Of a stretch of DNA of 64,000 nt, positions 1 through 9,735 are shown piece by piece. The position numbers were made by a program, and so were the translations under genes. Each line of letters begins with the position of its first letter. The stretch's first letter is position 1. The stretch comes from Pseudomonas sp. S31 (lineage in GTDB: Bacteria > Pseudomonadota > Gammaproteobacteria > Pseudomonadales > Pseudomonadaceae), in assembly GCF_016648105.1 (NCBI RefSeq), contig NZ_JACVVE010000013.1, forward strand, positions 1 to 64,000, given 5' to 3'. The notes under the pieces are model-generated. The model did not search any database. It was not told the DNA's origin and worked only from the letters and a program-made list of their open reading frames with translations.

Positions 1-65
1 GTATCAGCAAGGGCGCCGGCATGATCCGTCCGAACATGGCGACCATCCTCGGCTACATCGCCACC
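1..65 (+). other. ArgJ-like coding segment at the left edge, in frame with the acylase gene
   Basis: Read in the acylase frame, bases 3-65 encode [18 protein letters not shown] followed by IAT. This closely matches the highly conserved block around the autocleavage threonine of glutamate N-acetyltransferase ArgJ (KGAGMIxPNMATMLGYIATDA, from memory of the family). After the IAT residues the reading frame runs directly into a lipoprotein signal sequence. The frame is open to the window edge, so the true start may lie outside. It could be a genuine rearrangement junction, an ArgJ-acylase fusion or an assembly chimera. Confidence 0.7.
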
Positions 66-2462
66 GCCGCCACGCTGCTCGGCATGCTCGGGCTCGCCGG
101 TTGCCAGATGGGTGTGCAACAGGACAGCGTCCCCCCCACCACCGGGGTACAACCGCTCAAGGGCCTGGCGCAGAACGTGTCGGTGCGCCGCAATGCCATG
201 GGCGCGCCGTTGATCGAGAGCAGCAGCTTCCACGACGCCCTGTTCAGCCTCGGCTACGTGCACGCCGGCGACCGCCTGGAGCAGATGCTGGCCATGCGCT
301 TGCTGGCCCAGGGCCGCCTGGCCGAGCTGGCCGGCCCCGACGCGCTGGACATCGACCGCCTGATGCGCGCGGCCAACCTCAAGCAGAGCGCGGCGCGGCA
401 ATATGCCGATGCCTCGCCACGGCTCAAGCGCTTCTTCGAAGTGTACGCCCGGGGCGTCAACGCCTACCTGTTCCGCTATCGCGACAAGCTCCCAGGCGAG
501 TTGGCCAACAGTGGCTACCGCCCCGAGTACTGGAAGCCGGAAGACTGCGCCCTGGTGTTCAGCCTGTATGCCTTCAGCCAGTCGGTGAACCTGCAGGAAG
601 AGCTTGGCGCCCTGGCGCTGGCGCAACAGGTCGGCCTCGACAAGCTGGCCTGGTTGCTGCCCGGTGCCCCTGACGAACCGCTGGCCGAAGCGGAGCTGGA
701 CAAGCTCAAGGGCCTGTCCCTGGCCGGCCAGTTGCCAGGCCTGCCGGCCCTGGCCGCTGCCAGCCAGAAGCTCGCCGACCTCGACCTGCTCGGCAGCCCT
801 GGCTCGGCCAACCTGGCCCTGGCGCCGCAGCGCAGCCGCAGCGGCAAGAGCCTGCTGGCCAGCGAGACCCGTGCCGCCTGGGCCCTCAGCCCGGTGCAGA
901 TCAACACCCGCAAGTACCAGGTGGCCGGCCTGTCGCTGCCTGGCCTGCCGATCGTGCTGGCCGGTTACAATGGCAAGCTGGCCTGGAGCAGCAGCGCGGT
1001 GATGGCCGACAACCAGGACCTGTACTTGGAGCAGTTGCGCCACCAGGGCAGCCAGATCAGCTACCTGGCCGACGGCAAGTGGCTGCCGGCTCGCTCGCGC
1101 AGCGAGACCTTCTTCGTGCGCGGCCAACGCCCGCTGCGCGAGGTGATGTACGACACCCGCCACGGCACGCTGCTGGCCCAGCCTGGCAATGCCGGCCTGG
1201 GCCTGGCCTTGAACCTGCCACAGTTGCAGGGTGATCGTAGCCTCGATGCACTGTTCGACCTCACCCGCGCGCAAAACGTCGAGCGCGCCTTCGACAGTAC
1301 CCGCGAAGTGGCCAGCGCCGCCCTGAACTTTGTCTTTGCCGAGCCCGAACACATCGGCTGGCAGGTCAGTGGCCGCTACCCCAACCGCCGCGAAGGCCAG
1401 GGCCTGCTGCCCTCGCCGGGCTGGGACGGGCGCTATGACTGGGATGGCTACGCCGACCCGATGCTCCACCCCTACGACCAGGACCCGCCGGCCGGCTGGA
1501 TCGCCCACGCCAACCAGCGCAGTCTGCCGCGTGGCTACGGCATGCAGCTGTCGAGCACCTGGTATTACCCCGAGCGTGCCGAGCGCCTGGCCCAGCTGGC
1601 CGGCAACGGCCGGCATGACAGCCGCAGCCTGATGGCGCTGCAGAACGACCAGACCACGTTGATGGCAGGCAAGCTCAAGCAGATGTTCGAGGCCCCAGGC
1701 ATGGCCCAGCCATTGGAGCAGGCCATCGCCAAGCTGCCTGCGGTCGAACGCGACCGGGCGCGCAGTGCCCTGGCACGGCTCAAGGCATTCGATGGCCGCC
1801 TGAGCCCGGTCTCGGCCGATGCCGCGTTGTATGAGCTGTTCCTCCAGGAGGTGGCCAGGCAGACCTTCCTCGACGAACTCGGCCCGGAATCCAGCCCGGT
1901 CTGGCAGGCCTTCGCCAGCAATGCGCGGTTGTCCTACTCGGCCCAGGCCGACCATCTGCTCGGCCGCGACGACAGCCCGTTCTGGGATGACCGCGGCACT
2001 GCGCAGAAAGAAGACAAGCCGACCATCCTCGCCCGCAGCCTGGCCGCAGCGGTGGATACCGGCATGTCCCGCCTGGGCAGCGACATGCGCACTTGGCAGT
2101 GGGGCAAGCTGCATCAATACCGCTGGCCTGCACCGGCCTACCATGGCCTGGGCGACGCCATTGGCCACGCACCGCTGGCCGCCGGCGGCGATTTCAGCAC
2201 CCTGGCACTGACGCCATACGCCTGGGGCCGCGACTTCGACACTTACCTGCCGGCCTCGGCGCGGATGATCGTCGACTTCGGCCAGGTCGAGCCATTGCAG
2301 GTGATGACCAGCAGCGGCCAGTCCGGCAACCCGGCCAGCAAACACTATGCCGACGGCCTGGGGGCGTGGTTCCAGGGGCGCTTCAGTAGCCTGCCGTTGC
2401 AGCCGCAGAACTTCGACCGGGCGTATGGCAGCCAGCGGTTGACGTTGGTGCCGGGGCGCTGA
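21..2462 (+). CDS. Penicillin acylase family protein (Ntn-hydrolase), predicted lipoprotein
   Basis: This is a precursor of the penicillin/acyl-homoserine-lactone acylase family, whose members hydrolyse amide bonds of acylated amines outside the cytoplasm. A lipobox (LAGC, Cys28 from the ATG at 21) follows a hydrophobic stretch, suggesting membrane anchoring. The likely autoproteolytic nucleophile is Ser262 in [12 protein letters not shown], as in family members where a Gly-Ser-Asn-like motif starts the beta chain. Its length of 813 residues is normal for the family. The start is uncertain: ATGs at 21 and 36 both lie inside ArgJ-like sequence, the frame is open leftwards, and the signal peptide has almost no positive n-region, which is odd. 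Substrate cannot be told from sequence. A hairpin with a T-rich tail follows the stop. Confidence 0.8.
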   Translation: MIRPNMATILGYIATAATLLGMLGLAGCQMGVQQDSVPPTTGVQPLKGLAQNVSVRRNAMGAPLIESSSFHDALFSLGYVHAGDRLEQMLAMRLLAQGRLAELAGPDALDIDRLMRAANLKQSAARQYADASPRLKRFFEVYARGVNAYLFRYRDKLPGELANSGYRPEYWKPEDCALVFSLYAFSQSVNLQEELGALALAQQVGLDKLAWLLPGAPDEPLAEAELDKLKGLSLAGQLPGLPALAAASQKLADLDLLGSPGSANLALAPQRSRSGKSLLASETRAAWALSPVQINTRKYQVAGLSLPGLPIVLAGYNGKLAWSSSAVMADNQDLYLEQLRHQGSQISYLADGKWLPARSRSETFFVRGQRPLREVMYDTRHGTLLAQPGNAGLGLALNLPQLQGDRSLDALFDLTRAQNVERAFDSTREVASAALNFVFAEPEHIGWQVSGRYPNRREGQGLLPSPGWDGRYDWDGYADPMLHPYDQDPPAGWIAHANQRSLPRGYGMQLSSTWYYPERAERLAQLAGNGRHDSRSLMALQNDQTTLMAGKLKQMFEAPGMAQPLEQAIAKLPAVERDRARSALARLKAFDGRLSPVSADAALYELFLQEVARQTFLDELGPESSPVWQAFASNARLSYSAQADHLLGRDDSPFWDDRGTAQKEDKPTILARSLAAAVDTGMSRLGSDMRTWQWGKLHQYRWPAPAYHGLGDAIGHAPLAAGGDFSTLALTPYAWGRDFDTYLPASARMIVDFGQVEPLQVMTSSGQSGNPASKHYADGLGAWFQGRFSSLPLQPQNFDRAYGSQRLTLVPGR

Positions 2463-2475
2463 CCCGAGATACGAA

Positions 2476-2502
2476 AGCCGCTATCGGTAGCGGCTCTTGT
2501 TT
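2476..2502 (+). terminator. Rho-independent terminator after the acylase gene
   Basis: The inverted repeat AGCCGCTA / TAGCGGCT (2476-2483 and 2488-2495, tcgg loop) is followed by CTTGTTTAT. It sits between the acylase stop and the 3' end of the convergent hicB. Confidence 0.75.
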
Positions 2503-2505
2503 ATC

Positions 2506-2931
2506 TCACGCGGCAACTACTGCAAGCTCTATGCGTTGGCCGAGCAAGTGAAGCGCGTGCTCGACCTGCTCGATCTTGGAGCGGTGCAAGAGATCGACGA
2601 GACGATCGACCTGGGGCCTGTTGGCCCCGAGGCGACGCGCCATCTCGGTCTTGCTGATCCTTTGCTCGATCATGGTATTCCAGAGCGCCGCCTTCGCCGC
2701 TGTCAGCGCAGGCAAACGCACGACAGTTTGCCCGGCCACGGTTCGAGTGGGCAGCGGGATAGCGACCTTGCGGTCCACATACAAGGACAACGCCGACTCC
2801 ATTGCATCCACGGCATCGAACAAAGCCTCCTCCAGCGTATCGCCGGCACTGGCCATTTCCGGCACGTCCGGACAACTGATCCAGACGCTTCCCTGCTCTG
2901 GATGAATGATCACCGGATAGTCGAAAATCAT
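2506..2931 (-). CDS. hicB: HicB-family antitoxin with C-terminal helix-turn-helix
   Basis: This 141-residue protein has an N-terminal HicB fold (about residues 1-55: DYPVIIHPE, SCPDVPEMASAGDTLEEAL). A C-terminal HTH region follows (about 85-125: ISKTEMARRLGANRPQVDRLVDL). HicB neutralises the HicA mRNA interferase, and the HTH form autoregulates the operon. It follows hicA by 20 bp on the same strand, so toxin precedes antitoxin, which is the usual hicAB order. The long open frame on the opposite strand is a shadow. Confidence 0.88.
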   Translation of the reverse strand: MIFDYPVIIHPEQGSVWISCPDVPEMASAGDTLEEALFDAVDAMESALSLYVDRKVAIPLPTRTVAGQTVVRLPALTAAKAALWNTMIEQRISKTEMARRLGANRPQVDRLVDLLHRSKIEQVEHALHLLGQRIELAVVAA

Positions 2932-2951
2932 TGAGTACCCTCCTATTATGG

Positions 2952-3134
2952 TCAGTGCTTGAGCCCCAAGTCCTTCAGAATCTTCATCCGCAGCCCTTCG
3001 CCGATTTCTTTAGCGCCATGGTCTGGAAAAATGGTTTGGCGGTTTCCGAGATAGACCTTGAAGTGACTTCCCCTGGCTGGGACAAACGTAGCGCCCTGGG
3101 CACGCAACCAACGGCGAAACTCACTGTATTTCAT
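2952..3134 (-). CDS. hicA: HicA-family toxin (mRNA interferase)
   Basis: The 60-residue product has the dsRBD-like HicA fold: an N-terminal helix (KYSEFRRWLRAQG), the motif ARGSHFKVYLG carrying the catalytic histidine of the family, and the C-terminal IGEGLRMKILKDLGL helix. HicA toxins cleave mRNA when not bound by HicB. It is the first gene of a two-gene operon with hicB. A 16-bp palindrome lies 45 bp upstream of the start and is a candidate HicB operator. Length is normal, so the toxin looks intact. Confidence 0.88.
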   Translation of the reverse strand: MKYSEFRRWLRAQGATFVPARGSHFKVYLGNRQTIFPDHGAKEIGEGLRMKILKDLGLKH

Positions 3135-3178
3135 ACAAGCCTTTAATCATCACAATGTGCAGCATGCGCAAGAAAAAC

Positions 3179-3194
3179 GCAACAAAATTGTTGC
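3179..3194. promoter_or_regulatory. Candidate HicB operator upstream of hicA
   Basis: A perfect dyad, GCAACAA-AA-TTGTTGC, lies 45 bp before the hicA start. HTH-type HicB antitoxins bind palindromes in their own promoter, so this is a reasonable operator. The assignment is inference from position and symmetry. Confidence 0.45.
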
Positions 3195-3341
3195 ACTCTA
3201 CGATCCTGCCATCAGTTAACCGCGAAGCTCGCTTCTAGTTTTCTGAATCGCTTGTAGCTTGTTTCGCTTAATGCATCGACTCGAACTTCCCCGCGATCCC
3301 ACCGCTCCTAACTGGTAACTCCCCCACCCGCAGGCAGCGCT

Positions 3342-4358
3342 ATGGACCTCGTCATCGCCCGCCCCGAAGGCTTGTACTGCCCGCCCGGTGATTTCTACAT
3401 CGACCCCTGGCGGCCGGTGGACCGCGCAGTGATCACCCATGGCCATGGCGACCATGCCCGCACCGGCAATGGCCACTACCTCACCGCCGCCCCCGGCGCC
3501 GGCATCCTGCGCAGCCGCCTGGGCCAGGACATCGACCTGCAGACCCTGCCCTATGGCGAGCGCATCGTGCACCACGGCGTTACCCTCAGCCTGCATCCGG
3601 CCGGCCACGTCCTGGGCTCGGCCCAGGTGCGCCTGGAATACCAGGGCGAGGTCTGGGTCGCCTCCGGCGACTACAAGGTCGAGCCGGACGCCACCTGCAC
3701 GCCGTTCGAGCCAGTGCGCTGCCACACCTTCATCACCGAATCCACCTTCGGCCTGCCGATCTACCGCTGGCCGGCGCAGGCGGAGATCTTCGCCGACATC
3801 AACGCCTGGTGGCGTGCCAACCGCGAGCAGGGCAAGGCCTCGGTGCTGTTTTGCTACGCCTTCGGCAAGGCCCAGCGCATCCTCCATGCGCTGGACCCAA
3901 GCATCGGCCCGATCCTGGTCCACGGTGCAGTCGAGCCGCTGAACCGGGTCTACCGCGAAGCCGGGGTTCACTTGCCGGACACTCGCCATGCCAGCGACCT
4001 ACCACGCAACGACCCGCTGATGCGTCAGGCGCTGGTCCTGGCCCCGCCCTCCGCCGGTGGCAGCAGCTGGATGCGCCGTTTCGGCGACTACAGCGATGCC
4101 TTCGCCAGTGGCTGGATGCGCCTGCGGGGCACCCGGCGGCGGCGCGGCGTCGACCGCGGCTTCGTGCTGTCCGACCATGCCGACTGGCCCGGCCTGCTGT
4201 GGGCCATCGGCCAGACCGGCGCCGAGCGGGTGATGGTCACCCACGGCTCGGTCAACGTGCTGGTGCGTTACCTCAAGGAGCAGGGCCTCGATGCCCGAGG
4301 CTTCGTCACCGAATACGGCGAGGAAGACGACGCCACTGCCACGCAGGCCCCGGCATGA
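3342..4358 (+). CDS. Ligase-associated DNA exonuclease (metallo-beta-lactamase/beta-CASP fold)
   Basis: This is the first gene of the PP_1105-type DNA ligase cassette. The metallo-beta-lactamase motif HGHGDH (ITHGHGDHART, near residue 32) should bind the two zinc ions. Other metal and beta-CASP landmarks are visible: ASGDYK, TESTFGLP, VLSDHADW and MVTHGSVNVL. SNM1/Artemis-like family members are nucleases that process DNA ends. At 338 residues the length fits the ligase-associated exonuclease family. Its stop overlaps the ligase start by four bases (ATGA), indicating translational coupling. The role in DNA repair is inferred from family and context. Confidence 0.88.
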   Translation: MDLVIARPEGLYCPPGDFYIDPWRPVDRAVITHGHGDHARTGNGHYLTAAPGAGILRSRLGQDIDLQTLPYGERIVHHGVTLSLHPAGHVLGSAQVRLEYQGEVWVASGDYKVEPDATCTPFEPVRCHTFITESTFGLPIYRWPAQAEIFADINAWWRANREQGKASVLFCYAFGKAQRILHALDPSIGPILVHGAVEPLNRVYREAGVHLPDTRHASDLPRNDPLMRQALVLAPPSAGGSSWMRRFGDYSDAFASGWMRLRGTRRRRGVDRGFVLSDHADWPGLLWAIGQTGAERVMVTHGSVNVLVRYLKEQGLDARGFVTEYGEEDDATATQAPA

Positions 4359-6013
4359 AGGCGTTCGCCGACCTTTACCTGCGCCTGGACGCGACCACCT
4401 CCAGCAACGCCAAGCTCGAGGCGCTGCGCGACTACTTCGCCAGCGCCCCCGCCGAAGACGCGGCCTGGGCAGTGTACTTCCTGGCTGGCGGGCGCCCACG
4501 GCAATTGGTGCCCACGCGCCTGCTACGCGAGTTGGCCATCGGCCTGGCCGGGCTACCGGACTGGCTGTTCGAGGAGAGCTACCAGGCAGTGGGCGACCTT
4601 GCCGAAACCATCTCACTGCTGCTGCCGGAACACCCCCAGGCCAGCGGCGAGGGGCTGGCCCATTGGGTGGAGGTCCACCTGCTGCCATTGCGCGGCCTGC
4701 CCGCCGAGCAGATCCAGGAGCGCCTGCCGGCACTCTGGGCACAACTGGATCGGCCCAGCCTGATGCTCTGCCTAAAGCTGGTCACCGGCAGTTTCCGCGT
4801 GGGCGTGTCGAAGTTGCTGGTCACCCGCGCCCTTGCCCAACTGGCAGGCCTGGACGCCAAGCGGGTGGCCCAGCGTCTGGTGGGCTACACCGACATCAGC
4901 CACCGCCCGAGCGCCGCAAGCTACCTGAAACTGGTCGCCGCCGAGAGCGCCGACGAACACAGCCAGCGCGGCGGCCAGCCCTATCCGTTTTTCCTCGCTC
5001 ACGCGCTGCAAGCGTCTACCGAACAGTTCGACACCCTGCTCGGCCCGCCCAGCGACTGGCAGATCGAGTGGAAGTGGGACGGTATCCGCGCCCAGGTGGT
5101 CAAGCGCGATGGCCAGGTGTGGATCTGGTCGCGTGGCGAGGAACTGGTCACCGAGCGCTTTCCCGAGCTGCACGCCCTGGCCCAGGCATTGCCGGACGGT
5201 GTCGTGCTCGATGGCGAGATCCTGGTGTGGAAGGTCGGTAGCGGCGCCCAGGTGCCCGCCGTGCAGCCATTCGCTTTGCTGCAACAACGCCTGGGCCGCA
5301 AGACCCTGGGCAAGAAACTGCTGGCGGACGCGCCGGTGGTGCTGCAGGCCTATGACCTGCTCGAGTGGCAAGGCGAAGACTGGCGCAACCGCGCGCAGCA
5401 CGAGCGACGCGCGCAACTGGAGCGTCTGGTCGAAGCCTATCCGCTGGCGCCCTTGTTGTTGTCGCCATTGCTCACCGGCCCGGACTGGGCCGACCTCGCC
5501 CGGCAACGCGAGCAGTCACGCAGCCTGGGCGTGGAGGGGCTGATGCTGAAGCAGCGCGATGCCTTGTATGGCGTGGGCCGGACCAAGGACATGGGCCTGT
5601 GGTGGAAGTGGAAGATCGATCCGTTCAGCGTCGATGCCGTGCTGATCTACGCACAACGCGGCCATGGCCGCCGCGCCAGCCTCTACAGCGACTACACCTT
5701 TGCCGTGTGGGACGCGCCGCCCGGAACCCCAGGCCGCAGCCTGGTACCCTTCGCCAAGGCCTATTCCGGGCTCAGCGACGAAGAAATGCGCAAGGTCGAC
5801 GCGATCATCCGCAAGACCACGGTGGACACCTTCGGCCCGGTGCGCAGCGTCACCCCGACCCTGGTGTTCGAACTCGGCTTCGAGGGCATCGCCCTGTCCA
5901 AGCGCCACAAGAGTGGAATTGCCGTGCGCTTTCCACGCATGCTGCGCTGGCGCCTGGACAAGCCGGTGGACCAAGCCGACGACCTGGCGACCCTGCAGGC
6001 TCTGTTGGCCTGA
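4355..6013 (+). CDS. ATP-dependent DNA ligase, PP_1105 family
   Basis: The 552-residue protein has an N-terminal DNA-binding domain (about 1-210) and a nucleotidyltransferase domain. Motif I is EWKWDGIRAQ, with Lys240 the expected AMP-accepting residue. Motif III-like LDGEILVWK, motif IV-like EGLMLKQRDALYG and motif V-like WWKWKIDPFSVDAVLI follow, then an OB-fold. It seals nicks using ATP and differs from the NAD-dependent LigA used in replication. The ATG at 4355 overlaps the exonuclease stop. The partner helicase and phosphoesterase lie just downstream, separated by one unrelated-looking hydrolase gene. Confidence 0.92.
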   Translation: MKAFADLYLRLDATTSSNAKLEALRDYFASAPAEDAAWAVYFLAGGRPRQLVPTRLLRELAIGLAGLPDWLFEESYQAVGDLAETISLLLPEHPQASGEGLAHWVEVHLLPLRGLPAEQIQERLPALWAQLDRPSLMLCLKLVTGSFRVGVSKLLVTRALAQLAGLDAKRVAQRLVGYTDISHRPSAASYLKLVAAESADEHSQRGGQPYPFFLAHALQASTEQFDTLLGPPSDWQIEWKWDGIRAQVVKRDGQVWIWSRGEELVTERFPELHALAQALPDGVVLDGEILVWKVGSGAQVPAVQPFALLQQRLGRKTLGKKLLADAPVVLQAYDLLEWQGEDWRNRAQHERRAQLERLVEAYPLAPLLLSPLLTGPDWADLARQREQSRSLGVEGLMLKQRDALYGVGRTKDMGLWWKWKIDPFSVDAVLIYAQRGHGRRASLYSDYTFAVWDAPPGTPGRSLVPFAKAYSGLSDEEMRKVDAIIRKTTVDTFGPVRSVTPTLVFELGFEGIALSKRHKSGIAVRFPRMLRWRLDKPVDQADDLATLQALLA

Positions 6014-6107
6014 AGACGACGCGGTGCAGCACAATCGCCGAAACTATGCTTCTATCTCTGTGCCGACCCGTGTCGCAGACCGTTTTCGCCACGCAGCCAG
6101 GACCACC

Positions 6108-7223
6108 ATGCACCATTCGACCCACGACCTGCTCTCCCCCGTACCCGGCGTAACGCGCCAGCTCCACAGCTTCCACTTCGGCCCCCGGGGTGGCGGCAAG
6201 GTGTACATCCAGGCCTCGCTGCACGCCGATGAACTGCCCGGCATGCTGGTGGCCTGGCACCTCAAGCGCAGCCTGGTCGAACTGGAACGCCAGGGCCGCC
6301 TGCGCCAGGAAATCGTGCTGGTGCCGGTGGCCAACCCGGTGGGTCTGGAGCAGGTGTTGCTGGACGCGCCACTGGGGCGTTTCGAACTGCAGAGCGGCGA
6401 GAATTTCAATCGCAACTTCGTCGACCTGTCCGATAGCATCGGCGACCAGATCGACGGCCATCTGACCCAGGACCCCGCGCACAACGTGGCGCTGATTCGC
6501 GAGTACCTGCGCCGCGGCCTGGACGCCCACCCGGCGCACACACCGCTGCAGTCCCAGCGCCTGACCCTGCAGCGGCTGGCCTGCGACGCCGACATGGTGC
6601 TCGACCTGCACTGCGACTTCGAGGCCGTCGAACACCTCTACACCACCCCCGAGGCATGGCCGCAGGTCGAGCCGCTGGCCCGCTATCTCGGTGCCCAGGC
6701 CAGCCTGCTGGCCACCGATTCGGGCGGGCAGTCGTTCGACGAATGCTTCAGCCTGGTCTGGTGGCAGTTGCAGCAACGCTTCGGTAAACGCCATCCGATC
6801 CCCCTAGGCAGTTTCTCGGTGACTGTCGAGCTGCGCGGCCAGGCCGACGTCAGCCACGAACTGGCGGGCAAGGACTGCCAGGCCATCGTCGACTTCCTCA
6901 CCCATGCCGGCGTGATCGAGGGCCCAGTTGCCCCCCTGCCAGCCCTGTTACGCCCGGCCACGCCGTTAGCGGCGGTCGAGCCGGTGGTGGCGCCGCTCGG
7001 CGGCTTGCTGGTGTATCACGCCCGTCCCGGCCAGTGGCTCGAAGCAGGCCAACTGATCGCCGAAGTCATCGACCCGCTCAACGACCGGGTCACTACGGTC
7101 CGCAACGGCCAGGCCGGGCTGCTGTACGCCCGCAGTGTAAGGCGCATGGCCACGACCGGCATGGTCATCGCCCATGTCGCCGGTGCAGAGGTGTGCCGCA
7201 GCGGCTACCTGCTGGCCAACTGA
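6108..7223 (+). CDS. M14-family (succinylglutamate desuccinylase/aspartoacylase-like) deacylase
   Basis: This 371-residue zinc-dependent carboxypeptidase/deacylase-like protein carries zinc ligands in HADELPGM (His and Glu, about residues 36-39) and VLDLHCDF (His, about 168). The conserved NFNRNFVDLSD stretch is also present. Its C-terminal part resembles the barrel-sandwich domain of AstE/AspA-type enzymes (PGQWLEAGQLIAEVIDP). The ATG at 6108 was chosen because the protein then begins just before the conserved fold. It sits between the ligase and the helicase, with gaps of 94 and 67 bp. Whether it takes part in DNA repair is unknown; the substrate cannot be inferred. Confidence 0.8.
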   Translation: MHHSTHDLLSPVPGVTRQLHSFHFGPRGGGKVYIQASLHADELPGMLVAWHLKRSLVELERQGRLRQEIVLVPVANPVGLEQVLLDAPLGRFELQSGENFNRNFVDLSDSIGDQIDGHLTQDPAHNVALIREYLRRGLDAHPAHTPLQSQRLTLQRLACDADMVLDLHCDFEAVEHLYTTPEAWPQVEPLARYLGAQASLLATDSGGQSFDECFSLVWWQLQQRFGKRHPIPLGSFSVTVELRGQADVSHELAGKDCQAIVDFLTHAGVIEGPVAPLPALLRPATPLAAVEPVVAPLGGLLVYHARPGQWLEAGQLIAEVIDPLNDRVTTVRNGQAGLLYARSVRRMATTGMVIAHVAGAEVCRSGYLLAN

Positions 7224-7290
7224 TCCGGTAAAACCAAAGCGCCCGGAGTGCGGTCACTAGAAGCACACCCTGCCAAGGACGCCGTGTTCG

Positions 7291-9735
7291 ATGCCCGCCT
7301 CCACCGACCTCGCCAACGCCTGGTTCGCTTCCCGTGGCTGGACGCCCTTCGCCTTCCAGCGCCGGGTCTGGGCGGCGGTCGAACGTGGCGAATCGGGGCT
7401 GCTGCATGCCAGCACCGGCGCCGGCAAGACCTACGCGGTGTGGCTCGCCGCGCTGCGTGCCTTCGCCAACCGGGCGCAAGGACGCCAGCCAGCGCCCCTG
7501 CAGGTGCTGTGGATCACCCCCATGCGCGCCCTGGCCGCCGACACCGCCCGTGCGCTGCAGGCCCCGCTGGATGAACTCGGCCTGAACTGGAGCGTGGGCG
7601 TGCGCAGCGGCGATACGGGCAGCGCCGAGCGCGCGCGCCAGGCACGGCGCCTGCCCAGCGCGCTGATCACCACCCCAGAAAGCCTGACCCTGCTGCTGAC
7701 CCGCGCCCAGGCCCGCGAAGACTTCGCCGGCCTGCGCCTGGTGGTGGTGGACGAATGGCACGAACTGCTCGGCAACAAGCGCGGCGTACAACTGCAGCTG
7801 GCCCTGGCGCGTCTGCGCCGCTGGCAACCTGGGTTGGTGGTGTGGGGGCTGTCGGCGACCCTGGGCAACCTGGAACATGCGCTCGAGGTGCTGGTGCCGA
7901 CTGCCGGGCTGCTGGTGCAAGGCCGCCAGGACAAGCGCCTGCTGGTCGATACCCTGCTGCCAGGCGCCATCGAACGCTTCCCCTGGGCCGGGCACATGGG
8001 GCTGAAGATGCTCGCCCAGGTCGCGAGCGAAATCGATGGCAGCACCAGCACACTGGTGTTCACCAATACCCGTGCCCAGGCCGAACTCTGGTACCAGGCG
8101 CTGCTCGATGCCCGGCCCGACTGGGCGGGTCTGATCGCCCTGCACCACGCCTCGTTGGCCCGCGAGACCCGCGACTGGGTCGAACGCAGCCTCAAGCAGG
8201 GGACGTTGAAGGCGGTGGTGTGCACCTCCAGCCTCGACCTGGGAGTGGATTTCCTGCCGGTCGAACGCGTGCTGCAAATCGGCTCGGCCAAGGGCATCGC
8301 CCGCCTCATGCAACGTGCCGGCCGCTCTGGGCATGCGCCTGGGCGGCCATCGCGGATCACCCTGGTGCCCACCCACAGCCTGGAGTTGGTCGAGGCTGCC
8401 GCTGCGCGCAGTGCCCTGGCCGCCGGCCATATCGAGGCGCGCCGCTCGCCCAGGCTAAGCATGGATGTACTGGTCCAGCATCTGGTCAGCATGGCCCTGG
8501 GCAGCGGCTTTCGCCCCTCCGAACTACTGCAGGAAGTGCGCAGCACCTGGGCCTTCCGCGAGTTGCGCGACAGCCAGTGGCAATGGGCTCTGGACTTCGT
8601 CCGCCATGGCGGCGACTCGCTCACCGCCTACCCCGATTACCAGCGCGTCGAGGCTCACCCGGACGGCGTCTGGCGGGTCGCCAGCGAGCGCCTGGCACGG
8701 CGCCACCGGATGGGCATCGGCACCATCGTCAGCGACGCCAGCCTGCAGCTCAAGTACTGGAGCAAGGGCGGTGGCGGCAAGCACCTGGGCAGCGTCGAAG
8801 AGGCTTTCATCGCCCGCTTGCGCCCTGGTGATACCCTGTTGTTCGCCGGGCGCGTGCTGGAGTTGGTGCGGGTGGAGAACATGACCGCCTACGTGCGCCG
8901 CAGTACCTCGCGCAAGGCCGCCGTGGCGCGCTGGAACGGCGGGCGCATGCCACTTTCCAGCGAACTGGCCGATGCCCTGGTGGCGCAACTCGACGGCGCG
9001 GCCCACGGCCGCTTCGACAGCCCGGAGATGCGCGCCGTACGACCACTGCTGGCGCTGCAGGCGCAATGGTCGGCGCTGCCCACCCAGGACACCCTGCTGG
9101 CCGAGACCCTGGCCACGCGCCAGGGCTCGCACCTGTTCCTCTACCCATTCGCCGGGCGCATGGCCAACCTCGGCCTGGCCAACCTGATCGCCTGGCGGGT
9201 CAGCCGGGTGCAGCCGCTGTCGGTCTCGATTGCCGTGAGCGACTACGGCTTCGAATTGCTCAGCCCCAGCGACATCGATTGGGCTCGCTATCTGCCGGAT
9301 GCCCTGGCGACCGAAAACCTCCTGGAGGATGTGTTGGCCAGCCTCAATGCTGGCGAAATGGCCTTGCGGCGCTTTCGCGAGATCGCGCAGATTTCCGGCC
9401 TGGTGTTCGGTGGCTATCCCGCCGCACAGAAGAGCACCCGGCAGATACAGGCTTCGAGCGGGTTGTTCTACGAGGTGTTCCGCAAGCACGATGCCGATAA
9501 CCTGCTGCTCGGCCAGGCCCGTGACGAAGTGCTGCGCGAGGAGCTGGAGATCGAGCGACTGCAGCGCCACCTGCTGCAAATGAGTGCGTTGCGCCTGGAC
9601 CTGCGCCCCTTGTCGCGCCCTGGGCCACTGGCCTTCGCCTTGCTGGTCGAGGGCATGCGCGAAACCTTGAGCACCGAGAAGCTGGCAGACCGCATTGCGC
9701 GCATGGTCGCGGACCTGGAGAAAGTTGCGGGATGA
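7291..9735 (+). CDS. Ligase-associated DEXH-box helicase (Lhr-core type)
   Basis: The protein has 814 residues. Walker A is ASTGAGKT (about residues 40-47), the Walker B box is DEWH within [15 protein letters not shown], motif III is SATLGN, and helicase C motifs include TNTRAQAE and QRAGRSGH. The C-terminal third matches the Lhr-core wing/Lhr-specific region. Related enzymes are 3'-5' ssDNA translocases that unwind DNA-RNA and DNA-DNA forks. It overlaps the pdeM gene by four bases. Position within the ligase cassette indicates a shared repair role (inference). A second, full-length Lhr is encoded at 47185. Confidence 0.9.
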   Translation: MPASTDLANAWFASRGWTPFAFQRRVWAAVERGESGLLHASTGAGKTYAVWLAALRAFANRAQGRQPAPLQVLWITPMRALAADTARALQAPLDELGLNWSVGVRSGDTGSAERARQARRLPSALITTPESLTLLLTRAQAREDFAGLRLVVVDEWHELLGNKRGVQLQLALARLRRWQPGLVVWGLSATLGNLEHALEVLVPTAGLLVQGRQDKRLLVDTLLPGAIERFPWAGHMGLKMLAQVASEIDGSTSTLVFTNTRAQAELWYQALLDARPDWAGLIALHHASLARETRDWVERSLKQGTLKAVVCTSSLDLGVDFLPVERVLQIGSAKGIARLMQRAGRSGHAPGRPSRITLVPTHSLELVEAAAARSALAAGHIEARRSPRLSMDVLVQHLVSMALGSGFRPSELLQEVRSTWAFRELRDSQWQWALDFVRHGGDSLTAYPDYQRVEAHPDGVWRVASERLARRHRMGIGTIVSDASLQLKYWSKGGGGKHLGSVEEAFIARLRPGDTLLFAGRVLELVRVENMTAYVRRSTSRKAAVARWNGGRMPLSSELADALVAQLDGAAHGRFDSPEMRAVRPLLALQAQWSALPTQDTLLAETLATRQGSHLFLYPFAGRMANLGLANLIAWRVSRVQPLSVSIAVSDYGFELLSPSDIDWARYLPDALATENLLEDVLASLNAGEMALRRFREIAQISGLVFGGYPAAQKSTRQIQASSGLFYEVFRKHDADNLLLGQARDEVLREELEIERLQRHLLQMSALRLDLRPLSRPGPLAFALLVEGMRETLSTEKLADRIARMVADLEKVAG

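Noticed and set aside
2497..2934. 145-codon frame on the plus strand over hicB
   Set aside because: The minus-strand HicB has clear family motifs; the plus frame does not.
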